Shown here: piece after piece, positions 35,001-35,078 of the stretch
Numbering within the stretch: the first letter of the stretch is position 1
Layout: every line of letters starts with the position of its first letter
From: Gallionellaceae bacterium
GTDB lineage: Bacteria; Pseudomonadota; Gammaproteobacteria; Burkholderiales; Gallionellaceae
Reading direction: 5' to 3'
Assembly (NCBI GenBank): GCA_006218055.1
Contig: VBWD01000023.1
Location: 1-35,078, forward strand
Length of the DNA: 35,078 nt
Translations under genes and position numbers: made by a program
The notes under the pieces: model-generated
What the model was told of the DNA's origin: nothing
Database searches by the model: none
What the model saw: the letters and a program-made list of their open reading frames with translations, nothing else

Positions 35001-35078
35001 TTATCCCACCCACTTCCTAGCATTCTGGAACATGCGCAGCCATGCGCCGTTCTCTTGCCAGTCGCTTGGGTGCCATGA
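35001..35078 (-). CDS. 3' end of an unrecognised gene
   Basis: The minus strand is open from the window edge for 25 codons to a TAA at 35001-35003. It reads WHPSDWQENGAWLRMF and ends NARKWVG. The tryptophan-rich, non-repetitive composition looks like real protein. Too little is visible to name a family. Confidence 0.5.
   Translation of the reverse strand, partial: SWHPSDWQENGAWLRMFQNARKWVG

Noticed and set aside
35004-35013. Start region of an 84-codon minus-strand frame ending at 34759
   Set aside because: It crosses the dispersed inverted repeat and the terminator and lies opposite the DUF2442 gene; no protein family is visible.

Overview
The window is bacterial chromosome of about 54% G+C by eye. 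Gene content and order (acs, an fnr-type promoter, phoH-msrB-yciB-yciI-ppiC, djlA, pldA, class I FbaB) point to a betaproteobacterium of the Nitrosomonadales, possibly near Gallionella/Sideroxydans. That placement is an inference from gene families, not a measured phylogeny. No rRNA, tRNA, CRISPR array, prophage or transposase gene was recognised.

Layout. 1-568: 3' end of an HD-GYP c-di-GMP phosphodiesterase. 598-4232: acs, an orphan copy of the last codons of a second acs, and a MltD-type lytic transglycosylase. 4235-10812 (minus): a yejABEF-type peptide importer whose ATPase gene is broken in two. 10881-13407: YgfZ, then a minus-strand run tadA, L,D-transpeptidase, GNAT acetyltransferase. 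13522-17570: bcp, PIN-PhoH, msrB, yciB, yciI and a parvulin prolyl isomerase, closed by a strong terminator. 17592-21637: a perfect FNR box and -10 hexamer in front of a CBS-PAS signalling gene, separated by a frame break from its GGDEF-EAL half. 21752-25415: djlA, pldA, a Sel1-repeat protein and a ferredoxin-NADP reductase-like flavoenzyme. 25576-28330: an NrfJ-like exported protein, a zinc-ribbon membrane protein, a truncated membrane PAS protein and thiopurine methyltransferase. 28628-34920: two copies of a small cassette (20-codon leader ORF, KTSC gene, DUF2442 gene, terminator) on either side of fbaB. The first copy is degenerate and encloses a large MASE3-PAS-GGDEF-EAL gene. The second is intact and carries a DUF4160 gene. 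The window closes with the 3' end of an unrecognised minus-strand gene.

Two themes stand out. First, short palindromic repeats (mostly a CCCTCTCCC...GGGAGAGGG family) lie inside four coding sequences without breaking the frame: yejE, yejA, tadA, and a different hairpin in yejF. Second, c-di-GMP and PAS signalling genes are dense (HD-GYP, CBS-PAS plus GGDEF-EAL, MASE3-PAS-GGDEF-EAL, an orphan PAS sensor), and several carry in-gene deletions. The deletions, an 11-G tract and the frameshifts could be real decay or assembly errors; the sequence alone cannot decide.
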